A DNA stretch of 64,000 bases from Diphasiastrum complanatum (GCA_029204225.1 CM055111.1:7071365-7135364); one strand, 5' to 3'. Positions 1 to 11,959 are shown, counted from the first letter of the stretch. Numbers and translations: made by a program. The notes: generated from the letters alone by a model not told the origin.

Positions 1-645
1 TTGGCTCGAGTTGGTTAGGGATAAATCTCTTTGGATTGGCCTAGTGTGCCATGGTATCTCATGACGAGCAATATGCTTTTGCCCTTTCTTTCTATGGTTT
101 GCTTAGTATGCAAGATGATGTTCCTCGAATCGAAAAGAAAAGACGAGCAATTGGGACAATGTCAATCAATCATATATTAGATAGCACACCATTGATCAAC
201 ATCTTTATTACCCATGCTAAATGATGTTTCAAACGATTACTATGATTTCATATAGGGTTATAAAGGTCACACACCAAACAGTTCAAAAAGATATATCATA
301 TAGTCATATATCACTTAGGTCCCTCAATATAGCATATAAAATGCTTTTGATCATGAATCTAAATGACCCATGCAACCATTAAGGGGCCACATGACAAAAG
401 CAAATTTTTCTATTTGACCATATAATTATGTCATCAAATTATATCAAATCTATGACACCTAGATTATTAATAAACTAAATGTTTTATGACATCACCATTT
501 GACATAATATTATGTCATAAAATCTTAAAAAACTTGTCAAATTACTTGTTTAATAATAATATGTACTATTTTCTTATCTCATGATTTTGTCTTGTATGTC
601 AAATCTCAAGAAAAATAAAATTTATAACAATATAAAACTAGTATT
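1..645. other. AT-rich stretch without a recognisable gene
   Basis: I see no coding region, RNA gene or element end here. The sequence is AT-rich with many short TATGTCAT-like words around 420-560. It ends at the left inverted repeat of the hAT transposon. Confidence 0.5.
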
Positions 646-760
646 AACCATAGTTTGCACAGAATCGTGATTCTGGGAAGGGACGTTTCAAGAAACCGCG
701 TTTTTGAGAAACATGTTTCTCCTCCCAGAATCGCATTTAAAAAAAAAGATATATTAAAAA
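646..760 (+). repeat. hAT left terminal and subterminal inverted repeats
   Basis: The terminal AACCATAG is followed by short palindromes: AGAATCGTGATTCT near 660-674 and GAAACATGTTTC near 708-719. Such subterminal palindromes are the usual binding sites of hAT transposases; that role is inferred here. The inverted copy ending at 9119 has its own palindrome, CGAATCGCGATTCG, at the corresponding place. Confidence 0.6.
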
Positions 761-1589
761 ACTTTTGCACCTCTTCACGGCCAGAATCGCGCCAGCCATG
801 GAGGAGGTAAATTTTTTTTTTTGAGCTACGGGTGTCCGATCGAGGCGTGTGCAGTCGGAACATCTACTCGTGATACGGAGGTGGTGTGCATGGTGCCAGG
901 GAGATCTGAGCTTTGCGCAGATCGAAACGATCAGTTTTTGATTTTTTGATAAGTGTAGGCCTGTTTTTTTGCAAGTGTTGACATTGAGCTGTAGGCAACT
1001 AAATCAAGCGTAGTTAGGCTCTAGACCACCTTTCTTCATGCCCACGGTAATTCCTACGAGGTCAGTTTCAACCATTACGGCACGCCTTACGAGATTTGAA
1101 CACCACAATCCAAATGCTTGTTTTTTCTTGCCATTTTGGGGCAACCGATTCAGGTGATGTCTAAGCCTAGAATGCATTTCCACATGCCCTAGAGACTCTT
1201 GTGACCTCCCGTTTTGCCCGTCTCCGTCCGTAGCACAAATTTCAATTTTCTTGCCCTAATTCCATATTTTTTAAGGTTTAGGTTAGAGCTTCGTGCAAGC
1301 ATCCGCCACTAGCGTGGTTTAGGCCAGCACTGGACTCCTAGACGCCTGCAAGGACTCCCATGCTAGCGTCAGTCACCCGTGTTCGCTCACACTGGAATTA
1401 TTGTATCCCTCGCCCTGTCTGTGTGTTTTTTGGCACTTGCTATGATCTTACTAGAATCATGTGACGCGTGCTCGGATGTGTTCAGCTCTGTTTTAGGCTG
1501 GTAATGTTTTTAAATGCAGTGTGTGTTCTTCTACTAAACGGTTGTTTGCTTGTTTTTGTTTGTAGGTTTGATCTCGTGTTGACACGATG

Positions 1590-4260
1590 CCGGTGCAAGG
1601 TCGAGGCCTTTGCGAGGTTGAGCTTACTGAGGAGATGTGGCTATACACCATGGATCGGGAGTCCGTAATGGAGATCTTGCATTGTGGTGGTCTCTTCACA
1701 GGATCTTACTAGGGTTAGGGCTCACTTACTGAGGGTCAGAGGGCCGAGTGGGCGGGCATTAGGCATATCTGATTGCCCTAGGATTTTTTATGAGGAGAGA
1801 GAGAGGTTGTCTATTATGTACGGGCATGGTGTTGCATCACAGGTTTTCGGACAGGGACAAGGACAGGGGGCAGGAGCAGTTGCAGTTCACAGGGTAGGGG
1901 TCATAGGTATGCAAACACGGCCTACTACGGGTGCAGAGCCTAGTACAACATGTTCTGGATAGGGTTTAGGTGCATGGCATGGACCAGACGGGGGCCACTC
2001 CAGTTCCACCCGCAACAGTAGGGCTTACTTCAGAGGGGAGAGCGTCATGGACAGGTTGGATCAACAAACAGTGGGTCCTTCTCATTCCTCTTCTTCTTTG
2101 GCAGCGATAGATGCAGCACATGTTCGACAGGTTCCTCCCAGAGAGAGTGATACACCCCACAGATCAGCCATCTGATTCTCATGTTAGACCATGAGCGCCA
2201 TGTGCACAGTAGAGAGAGGTTAGGCTCAGACAGCAGACCCTTGATCAATGCGGGTGGCAGAGAGAGCAGCAAGCCGGTGCACTCGACTTGCTGGCCAATT
2301 CTTTTACAAGTGCGACATTTCCTTTGTTGTTGCATAACACTTGGGTATTCAGGGAGTTTTGCGCACAAATGGCAGGCCATGGATGCTGCATGGATGCCTT
2401 TTCAAACGAGAGGCATTACGAGGCAGGATGCTTCGTCAGGAGGAGGAGACCATTACGCGGGAGGCTGAGTTCCATACTCAGCTTGGCAGATTGTAAGTAC
2501 TTTGTTTTCCATAAACCCATTGCATGTGTTTAGGGTTGACTCGTGGCGCAATTTTTGCATTTGGCTTAATGGTGTGTTTGTGGCAGGTATGGATGCACGA
2601 TATTGAGTGAGGATGACCGACGTTACGTCGGCGATCGTCATCAATGTCTTGGTTTCTTGTTCGCTTGGCACAATATTCCAACGTGGTGTGGATGCCACTC
2701 GAGGGTGGGTGACGCCATCACAGCCGATTTCATATGGCAGGTATTAGAGATGTTATTGCTAACATTGGGGGTGGAGCATGTGGTTCAGGTTGTCATGGAC
2801 AACGCTTTGAACTACAAGCATATGGGAGAGATTATGACGAGGGAGCACCCCAGCAGATGTGTGGACCCCCTGTGCTGCGCATTTGCATAGACTTGCTCAT
2901 CCATGACCTATGTGCACTTCCATGGATTCAAAGAGGTATTGGTTTCTCCATTTGCTATGTTATCTTGATTGACACCTGCTCCATGATGATAAACACATCA
3001 ACTACTATCTAAATTTTTTACTGGATGTCTGTGTTGCAGGTCACTTCTTACGCCATGCGCCTGGTCACTTTTGTTACCAGGAAGAGGTGTGTGTTGGCCC
3101 TATTCCGCACCTTCTCGCACCTAAACCTAAAGAAGCCAGCATGCACATGCTTGCCTTTACTTTTTTGGTGCTAGAGCAATTAGTAGTAGTGAAGGACGCA
3201 TTGCGGCGGATTGTTTCCAGTGAGTCCTTCCGGAGAGTTCATGACGTCCCACATGCGACGTTTTTCTGGTCCACTGTTTTGGTGAGCAGTTCTAGATAGA
3301 TGCTGAGGAGATTATTGGGGTCCTTCTACCCATTTTCGGAGTGTTGTGCCTAGTAGACCATGAGGGGTGCACTCTCGGCCTCATTTACGAGTTCAGGGAC
3401 CGAATCGGCGAGGGGATTCAGACGTCAGCCTTCGTCGAGCACAGGTATGACTCTTCAGTGTATAGTTTGGTTATTTCTCACTCAAGTCTGATTCATTTCT
3501 TTTATGCTATGACAGCTATGGTTACAGATTGTTGTAATTTGCCTGCTGCAGGAGGCACGAGATCTCACGTATCTGGGAGGGCCAGATGGGACTACTTTCC
3601 ACCAACCCATCCACGCCGTAGCTCACATATTGCACCCCTTGTGGCGCGAGACTCGGGATCGGGACAACCGGGAGCTACACCGGGATGGGTGGAGTACACG
3701 AGTGCGTATGGCCTGGACCAGGTACGTGTGATAAATTACTTGGTAGGCTAAGTACTGCAGTGGTGGCTGTAATGTGCTCATTGCTAGTGTGTAAAATTTA
3801 AGAGGACTTACACGAGCCATGTTTTTTCTTTTGCCAACAAGTTTGATGCTCACTAACATTGCATACCAGTTTCATTTCGATGGAGAGCAGAGTCGGCGGA
3901 GGGAGTATATGTTGAGGCTTGTTTCATGGTGGTGCTACCATGGGCACGACACAAGTGACCTGTGACAACTGGCCGAGAGAGTCCTTGCACAGGACTGTTC
4001 AGCAGGAGCTTGCAAGCAAACTTGGAGCACTTGGGCCTTGTATCACACGGAGAAGAGGAACAGGTTGTCCATCAAGCAGTGTAGGCTGTTGGTATTTGTG
4101 AACACCAATGGCCGTATGTTGAGGTGCACACGAGGAGGGAGACAGATGCTCGAGGTGAGTCACATCATCACTCCCTATTTCTTGCTATGCTTTGATGAAC
4201 TAAATTGCTTTCGAATTATGCAATGAATTGCTGACAACACTGTACTGTTTTTGGTTGTAG
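1590..4260 (+). pseudogene. hAT transposase relic (DUF659 type with C-terminal dimerisation region)
   Basis: The frame is split by introns and broken by stops. A piece starting at the 2587 splice acceptor reads YGCTILSEDD and continues to VEHVVQVVMDNALNY and DPLCCAFAIDLLIHDL, the typical order of the DUF659 part of plant hAT transposases. A second exon (about 3040-3300) ends in VVVKDALRRIVSSESFRR, and the piece at about 3300-3445 resembles the conserved LRLVD..MGYIYE region. The block near 4000-4130 reads KRNRLSIKQCRLLVFVNTN, the hAT C-terminal dimerisation segment. Possible GT-AG introns lie at about 2490-2586, 2938-3039, 3446-3552 and 3721-3870. A purine-rich Gly/Asp/Glu tail follows to about 4940. 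An active protein cannot be made because of in-frame stops, and the catalytic acidic residues could not all be placed. Confidence 0.75.
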
Positions 4261-4379
4261 GTGAATCCTGACACTTGCTTGGTGGATTCGGCAGCTGCTG
4301 CTCCTCGGGGCACCACCCACGCATGAGGAGATGGATGATGAGATCTATAGAGAGTTATATAGACAGGCATAGGCTGAGG

Positions 4380-4960
4380 CATGGGCTCTACGACATTCGA
4401 GGAGGGCAGACAGACAGAGGGATAGGGCTGAGGAGGGGGATGATGAGGGCTTGGAGGGTGGAGAGGAGCTCGGGAGCTGACTATCAAGAGGAGGAGTGGG
4501 GTTGAGGGGGATACCAAAGGAGGATGAGGAGATGGGGGGCGGAGGCACAGGGGGATGACCTGGCTGACTTGCTGGTGGACCCTGATGCGGAGATAGAGGA
4601 GGGAGCCAGCCATTCCTACACGTAGGCCTAGGGGGAGACCTAGAGGTTCTCGGAGGGGGGGGGCTGAGTTCACTTTTTGTAGACAAGAGTGGAGCATCAC
4701 AGGCAGCCATCGGCCAGACATCATCGCAGTGGGTAGGACCATCTCAGGGCGGTGAATCACAACCATCTGACACACAGACACGTAGGGGTAGACACAGGGG
4801 TGGGGGCAGACAGAGGGGGGCCAGAGGAGGGAGAGAGGCAGAGGCATAGAGTAGAACAGGGGGGGAGGATCCAGAGCCAGAGCACGCAGCAGAGAGCCAG
4901 AGCACTGCGGCAGAGCAAGGGCCACACCACGACATATGGCTCTCTCCAGTTCTGATTCAT
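4380..4960 (+). other. Purine-rich tail of the hAT transposase region
   Basis: The stretch is strongly G/A-rich on the plus strand. It encodes low-complexity Gly, Arg, Asp and Glu runs interrupted by stops, as is common at the C-terminus of plant hAT proteins. The Pro/Ser-rich reading frames on the opposite strand look like compositional shadows. Confidence 0.5.
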
Positions 4961-5151
4961 TTACAAACCCTTGGGATCTGCAGTCAGGCACAATTCAGAT
5001 GATTGTTCCTACCATGACTCTAACGAGCCTTAGTTGTGTAGTTTTCATTATGTTCATGGAACATCATTGTACCCCATTTTGGTGCCATGTGGCCCGATAT
5101 TGTATATTAGGATGATCTTATTCACAGCAGTGTAACGATTTAGTACTGTTC

Positions 5152-5262
<111 letters not shown>

Positions 5263-5410
5263 GTATGGTTGAAAAACGATTCCATATGGTTGAAAAATGC
5301 TTCAAGACGGTTCAGGACGATGCAGTATGGTGATTGGTTCAGAACACTTAGCATGGTTTTTTGTTTAACATGATTCAGCATTTTTGTTTAGTTTGTTGGA
5401 TCTAAGAGAG

Positions 5411-5415
<5 letters not shown>

Positions 5416-5501
<86 letters not shown>
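5416..5501. repeat. (GA)n microsatellite, about 85 bp
   Basis: A second GA run with one C interruption near 5491 lies 150 bp from the first and also inside the hAT element. Confidence 0.98.
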
Positions 5502-5699
5502 CAAAGGAGGGAGAATTTTGGGGCATCATGTTTTTTTTATTAATGCACCTGGGAGTTAAAGCGTAAACCTGGGAGTTAATGCACCTAAACTAGACCATCT
5601 TGCACCTGAAACAGTCGGGAAAATACACAATAGTTATGCTCTTAATTAGAGCTTTCACCTGATACCCATATTGCCAAAAAAAAACTAAAAAAAAAAAAA

Positions 5700-5771
5700 T
5701 TAAAAAAACGTTTCTGGGAATTTTTTTTATATTCTCGAAACGCGTTTCAGAAACGCAATGCAACTATGGTT
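5700..5771 (-). repeat. hAT right terminal inverted repeat
   Basis: Read on the minus strand it starts AACCATAGTTGCATTGCG, matching the left terminus. Inside lies the palindrome GAAACGCGTTTC (about 5737-5748), related to the GAAACATGTTTC seen near the left end. Confidence 0.65.
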
Positions 5772-6381
5772 TTAACAATCAAATACTACCATAATGATCT
5801 TTGAATTGATTTTCTTATGTTCCATCATATTAAAAAATATATTTTATGTAAAATCCTACAATAAAATATTCCCATAAAATCTAGAAAAGATTATCAGAAT
5901 ATTGAATGACATTTAAAACATGCAAGCCCATGTGGGGGACCCTCTCACATGTGAAGAGAGAGAAAAAAAACCGCGTGGAACATCCACGCATGGATATCCC
6001 ATGGATTACCCCAGCATGGATAACTTCTGCGTGGATAATCCACGCGAAACTTGAATGCCAATAAAACAACATTTTCGCGAGCATTCTTGCTCCTCTTCTT
6101 TTGCTTTCAAGTTTTATAGGTTTTCCTAATCTAGTGTTTAGTGCTCTTGCTTGCTATTGCTCTTCCAAGCTCTATAGATCTTGCTTGCTTGCTTTTGGTT
6201 GTTCTTCCTTGCTAGTGATCTTGCTCTTGCTATTGCTTGCTCTATTGATCTTGCTTGTTCTTGCTTACTATTGATCTATTGCTTTCTTGTCATTGCTTAC
6301 TCTTCTAATCTAATAGTCTTCACTACTCTTTCACTCCCATTCTCCACTACTTTCTAACTTTTAAAGTTTTTCTTTGATACA
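5772..6381. other. Upstream region with two palindromes and a CTTGCTATTG-type repeat
   Basis: Perfect stems occur at 5973-5989 (GCGTGGA, 3-nt spacer, TCCACGC) and 6029-6045 (GCGTGGATAATCCACGC). From about 6130 to 6300 degenerate units related to CTTGCTATTGCTC recur. This could be the promoter and 5' leader of the ORF that starts at 6382; that is inference. Confidence 0.5.
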
Positions 6382-7530
6382 ATGTCTTCAAGTGGTAGGT
6401 CAAGTGGAAGGTCAAGTGGGAGACCATCTAGGAGAAGAGCTCGTGAGGAGCCTGAAGAATATAATCAAGAGTGGTCTGAGAATCTATCTCCTCAACAAAG
6501 AGATAGAGTCAAAAATCTTGTGTTATCTTCTTCGGGTGAATCATTCGAGAGAATAGCTTCCGAAGATGCCCCTTTCTAGGAATCGTGTAGTGTGTATTAT
6601 GATCTTAATCCACATGGTGGAGTTATAAAAAATACGCGTGACAATGTAGTTCATGCCTGTTTGCATGATTTAGTTGCTTTATATTTTGGTAAAGATTACA
6701 TGATTGATTGGTCCTCCCAATCGCTTGAAGACAAAAATAAAATAATAGAGTCTTTATATTCTAAATTCCCTCAATCCAATGCTTTTAGTAGGACTTGGGC
6801 CCTGAATTCAATGTGCCTTTGGATTCGAAACAGAAGGCAATTGATGAGAAGAGCCGTGTGGAATTCCAAGAATCCCACGAAGCCTGGATGGTGCACCAAA
6901 AGGGATTGGAGGAAGGTGAAAGGGAAATTGTTGCAAAACAATCCCCAAAAGTATGAACAACAACGTAGGGCAACTGCTGAGAAGCTCTTAAAACATGGCC
7001 AAAGTCACTTGGGATTGGGAGGAAGGGGCAATCTAGAGGCCCAATTTGTAAGTGCAATCTTTTTTACTATGATTCTATTTTTGTAGTGAGAATGTTAATG
7101 TTTTTTATTGCTAAACTTTATTGTTTTGCTAAAGTATGTTTTTTTGTTGAATGTAGCTTAGTGATTTTGGAAGACACATGACCGCCGCGGAATACAAACA
7201 AGGTTACGATCATGGATATGCTGGCCTTAAGGCTTTTATGGAATCTCATGGATTGTTCTCCAATCGTAAACTCTTAACCTTTATTGTTTTGTGATTGTTT
7301 ACTTTGTGGTTTACAAGTTTAATCTCAATTTAATTGAATCTTTGATTCTATTTTGTAGAGAGAGCTCTACAACTTCAAGTGTTCGTGATGTGGAAGAAAA
7401 TGTGGAATATTTTGAGGAGCAAAATGTGGAAGAGAACGTGAATGAGAGCGAAGGGGAGTTTGAAGATGTGGACACCAACGTACACCTACAAGACGAAGGA
7501 GGCGACGAGGGAGGAAGTGATGATGAGTAG
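6382..7530 (+). pseudogene. Spliced ORF of unknown function, possibly transposon-derived
   Basis: A frame starts at ATG 6382 with the tandem Ser-Gly-Arg repeat SSGRSSGRSSGRPSRRR. It is continuous to 7047 except for one TAG at 6577-6579. A GTAAGT donor at 7048 and an AG acceptor at 7155-7156 join it to an exon reading LSDFGRHMTAAEYKQGYDHG. A second intron (near 7266-7358) leads to an acidic C-terminus ending in GGDEGGSDDE and a stop at 7528-7530; the donor that keeps the frame is uncertain. The middle has a Trp/Lys-rich block (GWCTKRDWRKVKGKLL) with spacing loosely like plant Transposase_24/EnSpm accessory proteins. That resemblance is weak and I do not claim the family. It sits between two hAT copies. 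Confidence 0.45.
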
Positions 7531-8099
7531 AGTTTTTAAATTAAATGTAAGGCCTTGTAGAAGGCAATGTAGGAAGGGAGAATTTATTCTCTCATCAATG
7601 TACTTTTTTTTAAATCAATCAATATAATGTTTTGGCACCACATCATTCTTGCAAAAATTTCGAATGCATATATTTTTAATTCATAAATGCAAATGTATAG
7701 TCTATTGAATGCACATCTATTGAATGCAAACTAATCTATTAATGCATTCAATGCAATGTATAGTCTATTTAATGCACATCTATGGAATGCAAATGTATCT
7801 ATTCATGAATTCAATGCAATGTATCTATTTTAGCACATGAATGCACTAAAAAAAAAAAAAAAAGCCATAAAATTATTATGATACAACAAAAACCTTACCA
7901 ACATGACATTGAGTAAGAGAAGTTACCTATGATTAGTAAAATTTAGATTAGCTGTAGGGGCATGTGCACCCTCTCAAGATATGCAAATAAGAACAACAGT
8001 TGACCACTACTTGGACGAAAATTCATTAAGAATTTGCATGTCCGCTAAAGTGACAGAAAAATATCTATTTGAGAAATTAGAATATATCGGTGCCTAAGC
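7531..8099. other. 3' flank with degenerate tandem repeat
   Basis: No coding region is seen. Between about 7670 and 7850 a unit containing AATGCAATGTAT and CTATTGAATGCACATCTAT recurs in diverged copies, followed by a 17-base A run at 7848-7864. The A run could be a retrotransposition tail or simple repeat growth. Confidence 0.5.
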
Positions 8100-9119
8100 C
8101 ATGGTGTGTGCCCACATCCCCATCGGTAAGCTCAACCTCGGCCCAAAGGCCTCGGTCTCGAACTGGCATCGTATCAACACAACCCTAAACCTGCAAACAA
8201 CAAATAATCAAACGTTCAGTAGAAAAAAAATACATTGCATTGAACAACATAATCGAGCTCAAATAGAGCTCAAAATACCAGAGCATACATCAGAACAATC
8301 CAGTTCACACATCATATCAAGTGCCAAAGAAGAACATGAGATTAGGGCGTGGGATAGAATAATTTCAGTATGAGGGATAACAGGCGACTGACGTTAGCGT
8401 CGAAGTCCGTGCAGGCATAAAGGAGTGCAGTGTGGGCCTAAACCGTGCTCCCTAGCAGATGTTATCACGATGGTCCACGCCTAAACCCTAAAAAGTATGG
8501 AATCAGGGCATGAAAATTGAGATTTGTGATACGGATGTAGACAGGCGAAACGGAGGTCATAGGAGTCTGTGCAAGCATGTGGAAATGCATTCTAGGCTCA
8601 GACATCACCTCACTCGGTTTCCAACAAGTCATTTTGTGAAAATGGCAAAAATACACAAGCATTTGAAATGTGGTGTTCACATCTCGCTAGGCGTGCCGTA
8701 ACGACTGAAACTGACGTTGTAAGAATCACTATGGGCGTGAAGAAAGGTGGTCTAGAGCCAAACTACGCTCGATTTGGTTGCCTACAGCTCAATGTCAACA
8801 ATTGCAAAAAATCAAGCCTACACTTACCAAATATCGAAAATTGGTCATTTCGCTCTCCACGAAGCTCAGACCCACCCGGCACCGTGCACACCACCTCCAT
8901 ATCGCCGAGTAGATGCTTGCCAACTATTCACTTGCGAAGATCGGGCGCCCACAGCTCTCAGAAAAAAAATTTGCCTCCTCCACTGCTGGCGCGGTTCTGT
9001 CCGCGAGGAGGCGTCCCGAAATCAGGTCATGCGTTTTTTTTTTCACACGATTCATTGCAGCAAAACGCGAATCGCAGATTCGCGAAGCTAGCGAATCGCG
9101 ATTCGCTGCATCTATGGTT
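8100..9119 (-). mobile_element. Inverted 5'-end fragment of the same hAT family
   Basis: Read on the minus strand, this segment matches the first kilobase of the hAT element at 646-1655. Shared landmarks are the AACCATAG terminus (9119-9112), the leader with its CTAGACCACCTTTCTTCA word, and the start of the first coding exon. The match stops right after CACCATGG, next to position 8100. The two copies are clearly diverged, so they are not a recent duplication. Only the promoter-proximal part is present. Confidence 0.8.
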
Positions 9120-10043
9120 AAAAATACAAAAGATGGGTATTGATCAACTTATTTCCCAAAAAATGTAACTAGTGTTTTTGGTAAAATTCAGATTTGTTGA
9201 GCTTCAAAGAAATACGAAAGCAAGAAATAGAGATACATATGGAAGATGGTTGATATAGTGACTACTACCATGTTCTCGAAAAATATCATATTCTTTTTGA
9301 AGATTTGAATCCATAATGATTTAAGTTGCGATATTCTGTGACTATGGGGCAGAAACATTTGTTGAATGATCACCAAGGACATGAGGGCGTTCTCCCGACA
9401 GAATCACTTGGGAGATAAAGCCACATCATTTCTCCCAGTCTTCAAAGCACCCTCTCCACTCTCATCACTTCAATAAGTACAAAAGAATGGCATTGCCTCC
9501 TCCACACTTACTTTCATAGTGAACATGGACGAATAGAGGAGGCCACAAGCTCAGGTGCATTTTGCATGTTGGGAGGTGCATCCTACTCCATGCTTTCCAA
9601 AGCATCATTATATTTGGAATCTTTATAATATCGACTTCCAAAGGCAAAGATAGCATCTGTGATCTCATTCTCTTCATTCATACTATAACATGCCTCAATC
9701 ATATCAATAATGATGGTTGCTTCTTATCGCAAAAGGTTTCACTTCCGTACAAAACCCTAACTAATTAGCAAACAGTACATTCATCTACTCCAAATAGTCA
9801 ATAATTTCGACTTGCTCATAGTCATCCAAAAGGTACACAATATCATCATCTACCTTGGGCATGACATACTATATCCCAGTATGTGCAGAGTCCAGATACT
9901 TTGATGAATGTTTGGCAATTAATTGTAAGGAAATAATGTCGGTCGGAATGTTACAATATTCTAGATGAAGGGTTGAGAGCTTAGTTTAGTTCCTGGTTAG
10001 ACTAAGCCCAGTAGCTAGCTTCCATGTCAGCGCTGGCATATGG
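9120..10043. other. No gene recognised
   Basis: The short open frames here have no recognisable domain and no splice or start context that I can support. Confidence 0.4.
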
Positions 10044-10200
10044 CTATTCATTTGAACGGTACAAAATCCATGGCACTCTATTCAAACAAGTAGAAATCCA
10101 AGAAGAAGAAAGGCTTCAAGGATAAGAAGACAAAGGCAGAACAGCCAACATCATTACAACCACAACAACAATAGCACAATCACTTATCATCCAAGATGTG
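10044..10200 (+). pseudogene. Ty1/copia gag fragment (copy A)
   Basis: The basic stretch around KSMALYSNK, followed by a Lys-rich run and a Gln-rich tail, is nearly the same as the one at 11384-11490. It is the linker upstream of a copia zinc knuckle. It is interrupted by stops and has no zinc knuckle of its own. Confidence 0.7.
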
Positions 10201-10257
10201 AGAAATTGACAAAAATCTAGCTTGGTATTTTTTATGATAGAAGTTTGTAAGTGAATC

Positions 10258-10289
10258 TCACATGTGTGGAGGATGTTTCCACGTGTGGA
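10258..10289. repeat. CACATGTG-type double palindrome
   Basis: CACATGTGTGGAGGATG is followed by TTTCCACGTGTGG, forming an imperfect inverted pair. The same architecture recurs at 36579-36607 and 54915-54946. Confidence 0.6.
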
Positions 10290-10379
10290 AAACTGTAAAG
10301 TAAATAAAAAATGTTTGATATAGGGGTCTCATAGAATTTCATAGTCAAGCATTTAGGTGTAGGATGTTGATAGGGTCAA

Positions 10380-10990
10380 ATTTGGCATAGATGGCAAATT
10401 ATCCATTTCCACTTGTAATGCCACTATTGAGCCAAAATAGAGTAGGAGGCCAAACTCGTGCCAATTAGAGTGTAGACAAGTGTAATGCTTTTGTTTGATG
10501 AAGTGTAAGAGGTCCAATAGGATTTAGAGGTGGAACCATGAGTGGTCCAATAGAATTTGAGGTTTGCTTGAAAATGGTCCAATAGAATCTAGAGGTGCAT
10601 GGATCAATGGTCCAATAGGATTAAGAGGTGGCAAAGTGTGGTCCAATCATAATTAAGCATAGTGGTAGCTCGTGGATCTACTAGTATCATTGTACTCCTC
10701 ATTTTGGATCTAATTGATTTGGTGATTATGTGGATTTTGAGTGTTATTGGATTTCTAGATTTCTCTCTCTACCCGAGAGCTCATGATGGTTTTTCTCTCT
10801 CTACCCGAGGAGAGCAGCTTGTTTTTACTTAGAATAATTTTTTAATACTTCCCACACGTTTGAGTGAGAGTTGGAAGTGATTGAATACATGTAGTAGTGT
10901 GTTTTTACCATAGGATCTAAGATTGATCTTGAATCTCAATCTAGTCTTGATCTTGGTGCATCTACACACCTCAGGAGATCACAAGTACAT
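10380..10990. repeat. Tandem GGTCCAATAG(A/G)AT units within an LTR-like stretch
   Basis: Between about 10507 and 10650 the word GGTCCAATAGGATTTAGAGG recurs four to five times at roughly 35-45 bp intervals with mismatches. Farther on, the phrase TTTCTCTCTCTACCCGAG occurs twice (about 10760-10815). This may be LTR or leader sequence of the copia elements on either side; that is inference. Confidence 0.55.
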
Positions 10991-11029
10991 GTTGTGGACA
11001 ATCCACACATGTAAAATCAACACAATACC

Positions 11030-11245
11030 AAGCTATTTTGCAAATATTGCAAAAGAACCAACCACGACATCAAGCACTGTCGCATCCTCAAGCACAATGA
11101 AGCATAGAAGAAGATGCAACAGCACCAAGGAGGCAACTCTGACATAGTCAGAGGATCTTAAGATGAAGAAAAGACGTTGATGGTACAAGATCAATCCAAT
11201 AAAGATGCCCATCAATGGTATCTTGATTCAGAAGCTCCATGTCTC
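11030..11245 (+). pseudogene. Ty1/copia gag-protease fragment (copy B)
   Basis: It encodes a CX2CX4HX4C zinc knuckle (CKYCKRTNHDIKHC) followed by a basic/Gln-rich stretch and HQWYLDSE, the start of the copia protease (normally DSGA). Stops interrupt the frame. It is a diverged duplicate of 11520-11727. Confidence 0.8.
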
Positions 11246-11309
11246 TTCTTGCCAGTTTTCCATCCTCCTATAATAATTAGTGTTGCTTCTGAGCAATACC
11301 CCTGTGTTG

Positions 11310-11727
11310 TCTCTCCAAAAATTGACAGCAAGTTTGTTGCAAGGAGGAGTTAAAAGGAAAAGCTTGTCCACATCTACGAGTACCAAATCCATGGCACTCT
11401 ATTCAAACAAGCAACAATCCAAGAAGAAGAGAGACTTCAAGGATAAGAAGACAAAGGCAGAACAGCCAGCAGCATTACAACCACAAAAACAATAGCATAG
11501 TCACTCATCGTCCAAGACCAAGCTATTTTGCAGATATTGCAAAAGAACCAACTGCGACATCAAGGACTGTTGCAACCTCAAGCACAATGAAGCAAAGAAG
11601 AAGATGCAACAACACCAAATAGGCAAATCTGAGACAGTCAGAGGATCTCAAGATGAAGAGAAGATATTGATGGTACAAGAAGATCAATCCAATAGAGATG
11701 CCCATCAATGGTATCTCGATTCAGGTT
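11310..11727 (+). pseudogene. Ty1/copia gag-protease fragment (copy C)
   Basis: It reads LTASLLQGGVKRKSLS, then the KSMALYSNK basic linker, a zinc knuckle whose histidine is replaced (CRYCKRTNCDIKDC), and HQWYLDSG, where it stops abruptly. Two consecutive stops lie in the linker. It ends exactly where three telomere-type units begin. Confidence 0.8.
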
Positions 11728-11748
11728 TAGGGTTTAGGGTTTAGGGTT
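11724..11748 (+). repeat. Three plant telomere-type TTTAGGG units
   Basis: TTTAGGG occurs three times in tandem at 11726-11732, 11733-11739 and 11740-11746. It sits between the truncated protease codons of copy C and the PBS of the next copia element, where an LTR would be expected. Confidence 0.95.
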
Positions 11749-11775
11749 CGCAATCAATCGTAGACCACGCAAAAG

Positions 11776-11787
11776 TGGTATCAGAGC
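11776..11787 (+). other. tRNA-iMet primer-binding site
   Basis: TGGTATCAGAGC is complementary to the 3' end of plant initiator tRNA-Met, as in most copia elements. It lies about 170 bp before the gag start. A full 5' LTR is not present upstream. Confidence 0.85.
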
Positions 11788-11959
11788 TTTGGTTCAGTGG
11801 ATTACTAGATTCCAAAATCTTTTTCCAAAAGCTATTCTAAGTTATTTGTGTATAATTTTGATCACCTGTACCAGGACAGGTGATATCCAGGGAAGGCTAT
11901 TTCTAAATAGATCTGATTGTTCAACTAAAATTAGGCTGTTGGGAGTTGTTCTAGATCAG

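Noticed and set aside
1-60. TTGGCTCGAGTTGGTTAGGG looks like a pol III A box similar to the SINE at 40081
   Set aside because: No B box follows at the expected distance and the window edge hides the start, so a second SINE cannot be supported.
4200-4991. 263-codon Pro/Ser-rich minus-strand frame
   Set aside because: It is the compositional shadow of the purine-rich tail of the hAT transposase and has no domain.
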